Under the pieces are notes generated by a model. That model saw nothing but the letters and a program-made list of their open reading frames with translations, ran no database searches and was not told the origin of the DNA. Position numbers and translations under genes: made by a program. This document shows positions 1 through 8,854 of a DNA stretch of 38,322 nucleotides, piece by piece. Source of the stretch: Steroidobacteraceae bacterium (GTDB lineage: Bacteria > Pseudomonadota > Gammaproteobacteria > Steroidobacterales > Steroidobacteraceae). Every line of letters begins with the position of its first letter. The stretch's first letter is position 1. The stretch lies in contig JALHTE010000196.1 in assembly GCA_022865595.1 (NCBI GenBank), positions 1 through 38,322 on the forward strand, read 5' to 3'.

Positions 1-924
1 GTAGAGCTTCGAACCGAGCGGCGCGCGCTTGATGCGCTCTGCATCGGCCGCCGAGTTCTGGTCATCCACCAGCCGGAACTCCAGCGTCGCGGTGGCGCCC
101 AGCACGCGCAGCGCCTCGTTCGGATCCTGTACGCCAGGAAGCTGCACGACGATCCGGTCCAGCCCCTGGCGGGCCACGATGGGTTCCGTCACGCCGAGCT
201 CGTCCACGCGGTTGCGCAGCGTGGTGATGTTCTGCTGGATCGCGAAGTCCTGGCGCTGCTTGATGTTCTCGGGACGCACCGTCACGCTCACCGTGCCGCC
301 ATCGCCCAGCGTATCGGTCTCGATGATCAGGTTCGGATCGCGCTTGCGCAGCAGGGATGCGACTCGCGACACGTCCTCGCCCGAACGCAGCATGATCTGC
401 ACCGTGTCCGTGCCGTTGCTCTGCATGCCGCTGAACGGGATGCGTTCGTCACGCAGCATGGTGCGATAGTCGCGCTCCATGCTGGCGAGCAGCTGTGTCA
501 CGGCGCCCTTCACGTCCACCTCGTACATGAAGTAGACGCCGCCGCGCAGGTCGAGGCCGAGGCTCATCGGCTTGAGTCCCAGCGCACGCATCCACCCCGG
601 TGTGCGCGGAACCTGTGACAGCGCGACCAGGTAATCACCCGGGGCACCTTCGCGAATCGCGTCCCGGGCCTTGAGCTGCTGCTCAACCGATCCGAAACGC
701 AGCACCAGCCGGTCGCCCTCGACGTAGGCGGCGTCGGCGGCCAGGCCCTTGGTCGCAAGGATCGACGACACCGCGGCCTGCGCCTGCTCGGTGAACGCCG
801 AACGATCGTTGCGCGACAACTGCAGGGCCGGCGCCTCTCCGAACACGTTCGGCAGCGCGAGTACCAGGGCCACCAGCATTACGATGGTGACCAGCCAGAT
901 CTTCCAGGCCGGATAACTGTGCAT
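1..924 (-). CDS. secD: Protein translocase subunit SecD, N-terminal 308 residues (runs off the window)
   Basis: SecD is the inner-membrane part of the SecDF complex that uses the proton gradient to finish Sec-dependent export from the periplasmic side. The visible part starts at ATG 924 behind a GAGGGG ribosome site. It has an N-terminal membrane segment (about residues 8-26), then the periplasmic region with the family's LDLRGG motif at residues 124-129. The stretch VRPENIKQRQDF and the segment DELGVTEPIVARQG further on are typical of SecD. The C-terminal membrane domain lies outside the window. It follows yajC by 15 bases, the usual yajC-secD(-secF) order. I see no frame break, so the gene is cut only by the window edge. 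Confidence 0.97.
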   Translation of the reverse strand, partial: MHSYPAWKIWLVTIVMLVALVLALPNVFGEAPALQLSRNDRSAFTEQAQAAVSSILATKGLAADAAYVEGDRLVLRFGSVEQQLKARDAIREGAPGDYLVALSQVPRTPGWMRALGLKPMSLGLDLRGGVYFMYEVDVKGAVTQLLASMERDYRTMLRDERIPFSGMQSNGTDTVQIMLRSGEDVSRVASLLRKRDPNLIIETDTLGDGGTVSVTVRPENIKQRQDFAIQQNITTLRNRVDELGVTEPIVARQGLDRIVVQLPGVQDPNEALRVLGATATLEFRLVDDQNSAADAERIKRAPLGSKLY

Positions 925-939
925 GGTCGCCCCTCGGGC

Positions 940-1269
940 TCAGACGCTTTTCAGGGTGCCCTTGGGCAGGATGCTGGAGACGGTGTGGCGCTGGACCTTG
1001 ACCCGCACGCCTTCGGCCACCTCGACGGTCAGGAACTGGTCGCCCACTTCGGTGATCCGGCCAAGCATGCCGCCACTGGTCACGACCTCGTCTCCGACGC
1101 CAAGGGCCGCGACCATCGCCTTGTGCTCCTTCGCGCGCTTGGTCTGCGGGCGGATCAGCAGGAAGTAGAACACGACGAAAATCAGGACCAGGGGCAGCAG
1201 CGACGTGAATGCATTCGGCTGTGCGCCGCCGGCGGCCTGCGCGTAGGCGCTGGGAATCAACCAATCCAT
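940..1269 (-). CDS. yajC: Preprotein translocase subunit YajC
   Basis: A 109-residue small membrane protein of the SecDF-YajC holotranslocon. It has a short N-terminus, one membrane segment at about residues 23-39 (LLPLVLIFVVFYFLLIRP) followed by positive residues (TKRAKEHK), and a C-terminal cytoplasmic beta-rich domain containing GDEVVTSGGMLGRI, the YajC signature. Length is normal for the family. The ATG has an AGGAG ribosome site eight bases upstream. It lies 52 bases after tgt and 15 bases before secD on the same strand, the classic gammaproteobacterial queA-tgt-yajC-secD order. Its exact role in export is not settled for any species. Confidence 0.97.
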   Translation of the reverse strand: MDWLIPSAYAQAAGGAQPNAFTSLLPLVLIFVVFYFLLIRPQTKRAKEHKAMVAALGVGDEVVTSGGMLGRITEVGDQFLTVEVAEGVRVKVQRHTVSSILPKGTLKSV

Positions 1270-1321
1270 CAGGGGAACTCCTATGGCGGGCCCGGGACGG
1301 GGCCATCAAAAAGGCTGCGGA

Positions 1322-3510
<2,189 letters not shown>

Positions 3511-3524
3511 GGGGCGCGCATGCT

Positions 3525-3558
3525 AGCAGAGGGCCGGCCACAGCCGGCCCCCGCTGCT
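3525..3558 (-). terminator. Strong GC hairpin between the PDZ gene and queA
   Basis: GGGCCGGC (3531-3538) and GCCGGCCC (3543-3550) form a perfect 8-bp stem with a four-base loop. AGCAG (3525-3529) and CTGCT (3554-3558) can extend it past a small internal loop. It sits 10 bases after the stop of the PDZ gene and 14 bases before queA. There is no T-run, so it may be a Rho-assisted terminator, an mRNA 3'-end stabiliser, or part of the queA leader. The structure is seen directly; the role is inferred. Confidence 0.45.
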
Positions 3559-3568
3559 CATCCCATGG

Positions 3569-4585
3569 TCAGGTGGGGTCCGCCTTGTCCGCGGGCGGCA
3601 TGGGCATGGCCGGTACCGGGGGACGGCCAGGCGCCGGGGGGGCCGCGTGGCCGCGACCGTGCATCGCGCCTCGGGGCGGCATGGTCACATCGAGCTCCAT
3701 GCGCTTGCGATCGCGCAGGATGCCGAGCTTCACCTTGTCGCCGGGCTCGTAGGACTGCAGGATGCGGAACGCCTGGCCGGGGCTCTCCGGCGCGCGCCCT
3801 CCGATCGTCACCAGCACGTCCCCGTCTGCGAGTCCGAGTCCCGGCCCGGCCGGCGCACGGACCACCAGTAGCCCGCTGTCGGCACCGAAATACTTGCCGA
3901 GCCCGGGCGTGATCGTCACCAGCTCGAGTGGGCCAAATCCCGGCTCCTGGAGCATGAATCGGTGGAAACCGGGCAGCGGCATCCCCTCATGCATTTCGAT
4001 CTCCATCTCCATTTCGTGGTCGCCCATCATGTTCGAGAACATCGGCCCTGCCGCTGTCGCCTTGACGCTGGCGGTCGCGCGCTTGCCGTCACGCAGGTAC
4101 TGCACCTTCACCGCCTGGCCCGGCTTCACGTCGCGCATGTAAGTGACCAGCTGCGAGGCCGGGTTTCGACCCTCGGACCGCTTCAGTGCCTGGCCATCCA
4201 CGGCAACGATGACGTCGCCGGCCCGCAGCCCCGCGGCCTCCGCCGGGCCGCCCGGACTCACGCCGACGATCTCGACGCCGTCGCTGCGTTGACCGGTACC
4301 ACCGATATTGACACCGAGCATCGCCCCACGTCGCTCGCCCTGGATCATCTTGACGATCTCGATCTGCTGGTCGCCGTAAAGCTCGCCGGTCAGTCGTGCG
4401 ACCTCCTGCGCCGCGGAATCGAGCTCGGCGCGCGCGTCTGCGAGCTGCTTTTCGAGTGCGGCCCGGTTGGCTTCGGGTGCCTGCTGGTCGGCCGGGGCGG
4501 CCCCGGCGGCATTTCCGCTGACTACAAGCAGCGCGACAGCCACGCTACCGGCAAATTTGCTGCCAATGTGCATCCTGGGAATCAT
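3569..4585 (-). CDS. Secreted protein with two PDZ domains and a Met/His/Glu-rich linker
   Basis: A 338-residue protein with a signal peptide (residues 1 to about 29, cleavage near GNAAGAA), so probably periplasmic or lipid-free envelope-associated. A predicted coiled coil (about 36-70) is followed by PDZ domain 1 (about 86-176; VEIVGVSPGGPAEAAGLRAG), an unusual stretch at 182-215 rich in Met, Glu and His (MGDHEMEMEIEMHEGMP), and PDZ domain 2 (about 216-300). The tail is Pro/Met/His-rich (308-338). It has no trypsin-like or other protease domain, unlike DegS/DegP. It is the third gene after the sigma and anti-sigma genes, 23 bases downstream, so it is probably co-transcribed. PDZ domains bind C-termini of misfolded envelope proteins in DegS/RseP-type signalling; a sensing or scaffolding role here is inference, and metal binding by the Met/His segments is only a possibility. 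Confidence 0.8.
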   Translation of the reverse strand: MIPRMHIGSKFAGSVAVALLVVSGNAAGAAPADQQAPEANRAALEKQLADARAELDSAAQEVARLTGELYGDQQIEIVKMIQGERRGAMLGVNIGGTGQRSDGVEIVGVSPGGPAEAAGLRAGDVIVAVDGQALKRSEGRNPASQLVTYMRDVKPGQAVKVQYLRDGKRATASVKATAAGPMFSNMMGDHEMEMEIEMHEGMPLPGFHRFMLQEPGFGPLELVTITPGLGKYFGADSGLLVVRAPAGPGLGLADGDVLVTIGGRAPESPGQAFRILQSYEPGDKVKLGILRDRKRMELDVTMPPRGAMHGRGHAAPPAPGRPPVPAMPMPPADKADPT

Positions 4586-4608
4586 TCCTGTATCTCCTGG
4601 TTAACAGA

Positions 4609-5232
4609 CTACAGAGCAACCCGCTGCGCCTCGACGTAACGCAGGCTCACCAATGAACGCATGACCTCCACGCGGGCGCGCCACAGCTGCTCGGCGTCTT
4701 CCGCCGTCGTTCCCGCGGCATCCGCCAGCGACAGCTGCTGGTCGATCCACTGCACACGCGCCTGCAGCGCATCGATCGGTATCGAGGTTTCGGCGCGTTC
4801 GATGGCCGGACGCGACGGCAGCGCGGCCAGCGCACGCTCGAGGTCGAGCGAACGATCGACGAGCGAAGCGACTGTTGTATCCCTGGCGGGCTGCTGGGCC
4901 GCCACGGTATCCGGGGCGCTGGCCGGACCGCTGCCGCTGCCATACAGCGTTGCGAACAGCGCGAGCGAGGCAACAGACGCCGCCGCGACCACACGCAAGG
5001 CGATCGTGCGGCGCCGTGCGGACTGCTCTCGTGCCGCAATCCGCGCGCCCACGAACCGCCAGGCCCCCGGATTCGGCTCGACTTGTGGCAGCGCGGCGAG
5101 GTTCTGGCGAACCTCGCGCATCTGCTGCACGGCCGCAGCGCAGTCGCGGCAGGACTCGACGTGCGTGCGCACGGTCGCGTCCACCGGTTCGCCGTCGCGG
5201 ACGCTCAGGAGCTGGTCGATACGGGCATGCAT
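4609..5232 (-). CDS. Anti-sigma factor, zinc-finger type, single-pass membrane protein
   Basis: A 207-residue protein with a short cytoplasmic N-terminal domain holding the HxxxCxxC anti-sigma motif (His24, Cys28, Cys31), one membrane segment at about 78-97 (VVAAASVASLALFATLYG) after the basic SARRRT, and a periplasmic domain of about 105 residues predicted helical. This is the zinc-associated anti-sigma (ZAS) layout, in which the N-terminal domain holds the sigma factor until a periplasmic signal releases it. The ATG at 5232 lies inside the sigma gene, overlapping by 28 bases, the common arrangement that keeps the two proteins in balance. The family is clear; the inducing signal cannot be read from the sequence. 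Confidence 0.88.
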   Translation of the reverse strand: MHARIDQLLSVRDGEPVDATVRTHVESCRDCAAAVQQMREVRQNLAALPQVEPNPGAWRFVGARIAAREQSARRRTIALRVVAAASVASLALFATLYGSGSGPASAPDTVAAQQPARDTTVASLVDRSLDLERALAALPSRPAIERAETSIPIDALQARVQWIDQQLSLADAAGTTAEDAEQLWRARVEVMRSLVSLRYVEAQRVAL

Positions 5233-5795
5233 GATGCTTCGACTCCGTCTGGTTCGAGCAGGCCGCGCAGGCGCTCATGCGCGCGGGCCAGCTGCGACTT
5301 TGAAAAACTCGTCGATCCGCCGAACAGGGCGCCGATCTCCGCGTGCGTATATCCCTCCACGTCGTGGAGCCACACGACCGCGCGCGCGACGGGTGCAAGC
5401 TGCGCCATGGCCCGCTCGAGATCGAGCAGGTTCGCTCCGTCGGAGGCCTGCGCGCAGGGCCCTGACTCGAACTCGCCCGCGCCGCCCGACTCGATCCAGG
5501 CCATGCTGCGGTGCCAGGGCGAGCGCAGGTGCATCAGGCATCGGTTCACCGTGATCGCGCGGACCCATCCGGCGAAGGAACCGCGTCCATCAAACTGCCC
5601 GAGCTTGGCAAGGATCTCGACGAAGACGTCCTGCGCCAGGTCCTCGGCCAGCGCACGCCGGGGCACCAGGCGGCGGGCAAGCGTGCGGACCGGTACCTCG
5701 AATGCACGGAAGATCGCCTCGCAGGCCGGCATTTCGCCGCGCTGCGCCTGTTCGACGGTTCCTGCTGGCAGTGCGCTGTCAGAAAATGAGGACAT
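5205..5795 (-). CDS. ECF (extracytoplasmic function) RNA polymerase sigma factor
   Basis: A 196-residue group IV sigma factor. Region 2 covers about residues 24-92, with AEDLAQDVFVEILAKL (50-65, the -10 recognition helix region) and FAGWVRAITVNRCLMHLR (74-91). Region 4 covers about 130-180, with LDLERAMAQLAPVARAV and the helix-turn-helix EGYTHAEIGALFG...SKSQLARAHERLRGLL, which reads the -35 element. It has no region 1 or 3. The next gene encodes its likely anti-sigma factor. No Shine-Dalgarno sequence precedes ATG 5795, and an ECF-like promoter lies immediately upstream, so the mRNA may be leaderless and self-activated. The linker between the domains (about 95-125) carries a Gly/Glu-rich insert. 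Confidence 0.93.
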   Translation of the reverse strand: MSSFSDSALPAGTVEQAQRGEMPACEAIFRAFEVPVRTLARRLVPRRALAEDLAQDVFVEILAKLGQFDGRGSFAGWVRAITVNRCLMHLRSPWHRSMAWIESGGAGEFESGPCAQASDGANLLDLERAMAQLAPVARAVVWLHDVEGYTHAEIGALFGGSTSFSKSQLARAHERLRGLLEPDGVEASCMPVSTSS

Positions 5796-5804
5796 TCACA
5801 TCGT

Positions 5805-5833
5805 TAGATGCGTGAGCACTGAAAAAGGTCGCA
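5805..5833 (-). promoter_or_regulatory. Candidate ECF-type autoregulatory promoter of the sigma operon
   Basis: On the minus strand TGCGACC (5833-5827) and CATCTA (5810-5805) are separated by 16 bases. This resembles the general ECF promoter plan, with an AAC-type -35 and a CGTC/TCTA-type -10, and deviates at one or two positions. Transcription would start near 5798, only about three bases before the sigma ATG. Autoregulation is common for ECF factors; this assignment rests on resemblance only. Confidence 0.4.
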
Positions 5834-5840
5834 GAAAGGG

Positions 5841-5861
5841 GGCCGCCGGTATCGCGCGGCC
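5841..5861 (-). terminator. Weak hairpin downstream of the L,D-transpeptidase gene
   Basis: GGCCGC (5841-5846) and GCGGCC (5856-5861) form a 6-bp stem with a nine-base loop, 23 bases past the stop of the transpeptidase gene and just upstream of the candidate sigma promoter. On the minus strand a short T-rich stretch follows only after about 13 bases, so intrinsic termination is uncertain. Confidence 0.3.
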
Positions 5862-5883
5862 GGGACGGGGCCAGGGGCGGGCT

Positions 5884-6594
5884 TCAGCCCCTTGGCCTGG
5901 TGCCGGCGCTCGCGGCAGCGACTCTCGCACCCCGGGCCGTGCCACAGGTGAGCGTCGGGGCTTCCTTGAGCCACTTCTGGTCGGGGTAGTAGGCGAACAG
6001 CAGCGCCCCGCCCTTCAGTGTGTCGATCATCACCCGCGCCACTTCCTTGCGCACTGCCGGGCAGCCCCAGCTGCGGCCGAGCCGGCCCAGTCGCTCGGCG
6101 AAGGCCTCGCTCACGTAGGGTGCGCCGTGCATGACGATGGCGCGGGACAACGCGTTGTCGTTGAAACCGGCGTCCAGGCCGCGCAGCCGCAGCGAGTAGC
6201 CATTGCTGCCGGTGTAGGTCTCAGTGGCCTGGAACAGGCCAAGACTCGACATCTTGCTGCCTTCGACGTTCGAGAATCTCGCTGCCAGTTGCTCGCCGGT
6301 ATTGCGCCCGTGCGCAACGAGTTCCTGGAAAAGCAGCCGACCACGATCCACGTCGAACACCCAGAGGCGCGGCGTCGTCGAGGGCAGCGAGTAGTCGATT
6401 ACCGCGAGACGGTGGAAACCGTCGAGCATGCCCTGCTTGCGGGCGCAATCGGCGGCACGCGCAGCGAGCGTCAGAACTTCGGGGTTGGCAGACGGCGCCG
6501 CGGCAACGAGTTCCGCGACCAGGCTGTCCTCGGCCCTGGCGGGCCCCGCGAGGAGTGTCAACAGCAAAAAAGCTGCCCCGAAACGTCGTCGCAT
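5884..6594 (-). CDS. Secreted murein L,D-transpeptidase catalytic-domain family protein (YkuD_2 type)
   Basis: A 236-residue protein with a signal peptide (cleavage near residue 21, LLAGPARA-E). The catalytic core carries HG at 156-157 (IVMHGAPY) and RSWGCPAV, with nucleophile Cys178. That is the HxxG/SxGC pattern of L,D-transpeptidases in the YkuD_2 variant. Such enzymes act on the peptide stems of peptidoglycan in the periplasm; most members of this subfamily have no proven substrate. The segment MSSLGLFQATETYTGSNG (115-132) is typical of the subfamily. It lies downstream of the tRNA-Leu region on the opposite strand and upstream of the ECF operon on the same strand, 88 bases from it. Whether the sigma factor controls it is unknown. 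Confidence 0.88.
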   Translation of the reverse strand: MRRRFGAAFLLLTLLAGPARAEDSLVAELVAAAPSANPEVLTLAARAADCARKQGMLDGFHRLAVIDYSLPSTTPRLWVFDVDRGRLLFQELVAHGRNTGEQLAARFSNVEGSKMSSLGLFQATETYTGSNGYSLRLRGLDAGFNDNALSRAIVMHGAPYVSEAFAERLGRLGRSWGCPAVRKEVARVMIDTLKGGALLFAYYPDQKWLKEAPTLTCGTARGARVAAASAGTRPRG

Positions 6595-6724
6595 GCGAGC
6601 ACTCTCCGTGCATTAAGCGCGTGCCGCCCGCAGGCGACGTGGTTGAGGCCTCAGACTGCCCCCGCCGGAATTGGTTCCCGGACACCCCCTGTCATCGACG
6701 AGCGTGATTTGACATCACTTCTGC

Positions 6725-6766
6725 CAGTTACCGCAAGTAACTGACTCACAAAGTCTTTGTCGAGTC
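6725..6766. repeat. Two abutting inverted repeats upstream of tRNA-Leu
   Basis: CAGTTAC (6725-6731) and GTAACTG (6737-6743) form a perfect 7-bp dyad with a five-base spacer. Immediately next to it GACTCACAAAG (6743-6753) and CTTTGTcGAGTC (6755-6766) form an 11-bp stem with one bulged C. They lie in the 204-base gap between the divergent transpeptidase gene and the tRNA. They could be operators, a small transcript or a terminator for read-through from the left. Nothing in the sequence decides between these. Confidence 0.6.
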
Positions 6767-6785
6767 CGCCCGGCGATCGGGTAAG
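6757..6785 (+). promoter_or_regulatory. Possible tRNA-Leu promoter
   Basis: TTGTCG (6757-6762) as -35 and GGTAAG (6780-6785) as -10, 17 bases apart, would start transcription a few bases before the tRNA at 6799. The match to consensus is weak. The following bases are GC-rich, as is common for the discriminator of stable-RNA promoters. The -35 overlaps the second inverted repeat. An alternative TTGACA at 6709-6714 has no good -10 at the right distance. Confidence 0.3.
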
Positions 6786-6798
6786 CTTCGCGCTCCGC

Positions 6799-6885
6799 GC
6801 CGGGATGGCGGAACTGGTAGACGCACCGGACTCAAAATCCGGCGGTGGAGACATCGTGAGGGTTCGATTCCCTCTCCCGGCACCA
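6799..6885 (+). tRNA. tRNA-Leu (anticodon CAA), CCA encoded
   Basis: An 87-base class II tRNA. The acceptor stem is GCCGGGA (6799-6805) with TCCCGGC (6875-6881), followed by A73 and an encoded CCA ending at 6885. The anticodon stem CCGGA/TCCGG encloses the loop CTCAAAA, giving anticodon CAA, which reads leucine TTG codons. A long variable arm (GGTGGAGACATC) and a T-arm with GGTTCGATTCC are present. All stems pair, so the gene looks intact. No integrase or second copy of the 3' end is seen nearby, so there is no sign of use as an attachment site in this window. Confidence 0.97.
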
Positions 6886-6940
6886 GGCAAGACATGGTGA
6901 TCGGCGGTTCGTGAACATCGAGGAACGACGGGACCGCACC

Positions 6941-7489
6941 ATGAAATTCTGCTCAAGCTGCGGTCAGCCCGTCGCGCAACTGGTGCCCGAAGGCGATCAC
7001 CTGCATCGCTACGTATGCACCGCGTGCGGCACGGTGCACTACCAGAACCCGAAGATCGTCGCGGGCTGCGTCCCGGAACACGGGGGCCGTATCCTGCTCT
7101 GCCGGCGTGCCATCGAGCCACGCCTGGGCTACTGGACGATTCCAGCGGGTTTCATGGAGATGGGTGAAACGACGCTTGAAGCGGCGCGGCGCGAAGCCGC
7201 CGAGGAGGCGCTTGCCGATGTCGAGATCGGTTCGCTGCTGGCGGTCGTCCACGTGCTCCACGCCGACCAGGTGCACGTGATGTTTCGCGCGCGCCTCCCG
7301 CTACCGGAATTTGGCGTGGGCGAGGAAAGCCTCGAGGTCATGCTGTGCGACGAGGCGGACATCCCATGGAAGGACATTGCGTTCCGCAGCGTTGAATTCG
7401 CACTGCGCCGCTACCTGGAGGACCGTCGCCTCGGCGTCGAGGCACACCACTTTGAAACGATCGACCTGCGACCGCGCCCGACCGGCTAG
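6941..7489 (+). CDS. Nudix hydrolase with N-terminal zinc ribbon (NudC-like)
   Basis: A 182-residue protein from ATG 6941. A zinc ribbon (Cys4, Cys7, Cys26, Cys29) precedes a Nudix domain whose box spans 70-92: G70, E76 and R84-E85-A-A-E88-E89 are in place, while the usual Gly near the box end is replaced by Leu. The ribbon-plus-Nudix layout is that of small NudC-like ADP-ribose/NADH pyrophosphatases, which hydrolyse nucleoside diphosphates linked to another group using Mg2+. The substrate is not predictable here. The SQPWPFPxS array of true NudC NADH pyrophosphatase is not seen. An in-frame GTG ten codons upstream (6911) is less likely because homologues start MKFCxxCG. It lies 55 bases after the tRNA, so it may share that transcript. 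Confidence 0.85.
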   Translation: MKFCSSCGQPVAQLVPEGDHLHRYVCTACGTVHYQNPKIVAGCVPEHGGRILLCRRAIEPRLGYWTIPAGFMEMGETTLEAARREAAEEALADVEIGSLLAVVHVLHADQVHVMFRARLPLPEFGVGEESLEVMLCDEADIPWKDIAFRSVEFALRRYLEDRRLGVEAHHFETIDLRPRPTG

Positions 7490-7500
7490 GAAGGTGTGTT

Positions 7501-7529
7501 TTGCAGCACGTGCCTGCTTTGGCACAATA
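7501..7529 (+). promoter_or_regulatory. Probable promoter of fdxA
   Basis: TTGCAG (7501-7506) and CACAAT (7523-7528), or ACAATA one base later, lie 16-17 bases apart. Transcription would begin near 7536, leaving a leader of about 48 bases before fdxA. It lies in the 94-base gap between the Nudix gene and fdxA. The spacing and both hexamers are reasonable sigma-70 matches. Confidence 0.5.
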
Positions 7530-7583
7530 CGCGCCCCCCGGCCGCCGACTGGCGCAATGGGAATCTGAATCTGGAGCCTGCCG

Positions 7584-7907
7584 ATGACCTTCGTCGTCAC
7601 CGAAAACTGTATCAAGTGCAAGTACACGGACTGCGTGGAAGTCTGCCCGGTGGACTGTTTCCACGTCGGTCCGAACATGCTGGTGATCGACCCCGACGAG
7701 TGCATCGACTGCACGCTCTGCGAGCCGGAATGCCCTGCCGAGGCGATCTTCTCGGAGGAGGAACTACCCGACGGGCAGCAGGCTTTCAAGGAACTGAACG
7801 CCGAACTGTCCAGGATATGGCCGGTCATCACGGAGAAGCAGGAAGCGCCGGCCGACGCAAGGGAATGGGACGGCCGCACTGACAAACTGCCACTGCTCGA
7901 GCGCTGA
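7584..7907 (+). CDS. fdxA: Seven-iron ferredoxin FdxA ([3Fe-4S][4Fe-4S])
   Basis: A 107-residue low-potential electron carrier. By alignment with Azotobacter ferredoxin I, Cys9, Cys17 and Cys50 would bind the [3Fe-4S] cluster and Cys21, Cys40, Cys43 and Cys46 the [4Fe-4S] cluster; Cys12 and Cys25 are the conserved non-ligands. The sequence [20 protein letters not shown] and the C-terminal helix ending DKLPLLER match the FdxA type found widely in proteobacteria. It acts in the cytoplasm; physiological partners are poorly defined. The gene has its own likely promoter and converges on dsbC, 27 bases away. Confidence 0.97.
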   Translation: MTFVVTENCIKCKYTDCVEVCPVDCFHVGPNMLVIDPDECIDCTLCEPECPAEAIFSEEELPDGQQAFKELNAELSRIWPVITEKQEAPADAREWDGRTDKLPLLER

Positions 7908-7925
7908 GCCGCCTCGGCGGGCGGC
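7908..7925. terminator. Hairpin between convergent fdxA and dsbC
   Basis: GCCGCC (7908-7913) and GGCGGC (7920-7925) form a 6-bp GC stem directly after the fdxA stop, inside the 27-base gap to the dsbC stop. There is no T-tract on either strand, so it may act only as a pause or a Rho-dependent end. Confidence 0.3.
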
Positions 7926-7934
7926 GCGAGGAGA

Positions 7935-8732
7935 TCAGCGGCCGGAGGAACCCGATCCCTGCTCGGACTCCTGGACCAGTGCCACCAGCTGTCCCGGCGT
8001 CAGGAACCCGCCGATGTACTCGCCGGACTGCGTGTAGATGGCCGGCGTGCCCTCGAGGCCGAAGTCCTCGCCCATCTCGAATCCGGCCTTGATCATCGCG
8101 TCGCCGCAATCCTTCGATTTGACCTCTTCACCGCGCTTCGCGCGTGTGAGCGCATCCTTGCGATCCGATGCACACCACACCGATTCGGCCTTCCGCCAGG
8201 ACTCGGTGCCCGGCCCGGTACGCGGGAACGGCACATAGCGGACCCGGACGCCAGCCTTGTTCAGCTCGGCGATCTGGCTGTGGAACTTGCGGCAGTAGCC
8301 GCAATCGACGTCCGTGAATACGGTGACGGTCATCTTCGGATTTGCCGGTGCGAAAACGATCATCTGGTCTTCACGCGCTGCCAGGAGAGCCTTCGCCCGG
8401 GCATCGTTCCGGCGCTTCGCCGTCAGGTTCGATTCGGTCGCGAGGTCGTAGATGCTGCCGCTGACGAGGTACTTGCCATCGGCGCTCACGTAGGCGATCA
8501 GGCCGCCCATCGTGACTTCATACAGCCCGGGAATGGGCGACACGGCGACGTCGGCGGGGCTCGCGCCCGGCAGCTTCGCAACCACGCGGGCACGCACATC
8601 GGCAGGGATGGCCGTGGAAGCAGGCGGCGCCGTTGCCGCAGCGGACTTGGCCGGCTTCTGAGCAGGTGCCGCGGCCATGGCGCCGGCAGCGATGAAAGCC
8701 GAGAAACCCAGTACAAGACTATTGATGCGCAT
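7935..8732 (-). CDS. dsbC: Thiol:disulfide interchange protein DsbC (periplasmic disulfide isomerase)
   Basis: DsbC reshuffles wrong disulfide bonds in periplasmic proteins and is kept reduced by DsbD. From ATG 8732 it has 265 residues: a signal peptide (to about residue 21), an Ala/Pro/Lys-rich linker, the N-terminal dimerisation domain (about 40-100), and a thioredoxin fold with active site CGYC (Cys144, Cys147, within FTDVDCGYCRKFH) and the cis-proline Pro230 (EGTPAIY). Cys187 and Cys209 match the structural disulfide. A start 24 codons upstream is open, but this ATG gives a clean signal peptide. It follows xerD by 122 bases on the same strand, the same neighbour order as in E. coli. Confidence 0.95.
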   Translation of the reverse strand: MRINSLVLGFSAFIAAGAMAAAPAQKPAKSAAATAPPASTAIPADVRARVVAKLPGASPADVAVSPIPGLYEVTMGGLIAYVSADGKYLVSGSIYDLATESNLTAKRRNDARAKALLAAREDQMIVFAPANPKMTVTVFTDVDCGYCRKFHSQIAELNKAGVRVRYVPFPRTGPGTESWRKAESVWCASDRKDALTRAKRGEEVKSKDCGDAMIKAGFEMGEDFGLEGTPAIYTQSGEYIGGFLTPGQLVALVQESEQGSGSSGR

Positions 8733-8854
8733 GCTGATGATCCGTAGGAAGACGCAACCCGTGTCACCCTCGGACAGCGGGCGCGGCGTGGGGTTCCACC
8801 GCAAAGGCGCGGGAGTCTAGCAGAGCACCCGGCTCGCCGGGTCGCGGGAGCCGG

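Noticed and set aside
6709-6737. tRNA promoter using TTGACA at 6709-6714
   Set aside because: The -35 is perfect, but no acceptable -10 lies 15-19 bases downstream; the region falls in the inverted repeat instead.
5083-6744. 553-codon plus-strand frame
   Set aside because: Runs antisense through the anti-sigma, sigma and transpeptidase genes and their gaps; three well-supported genes explain the DNA.
6651-7121. 156-codon minus-strand frame over tRNA-Leu
   Set aside because: Includes the reverse complement of the tRNA; such frames are a frequent false protein call.
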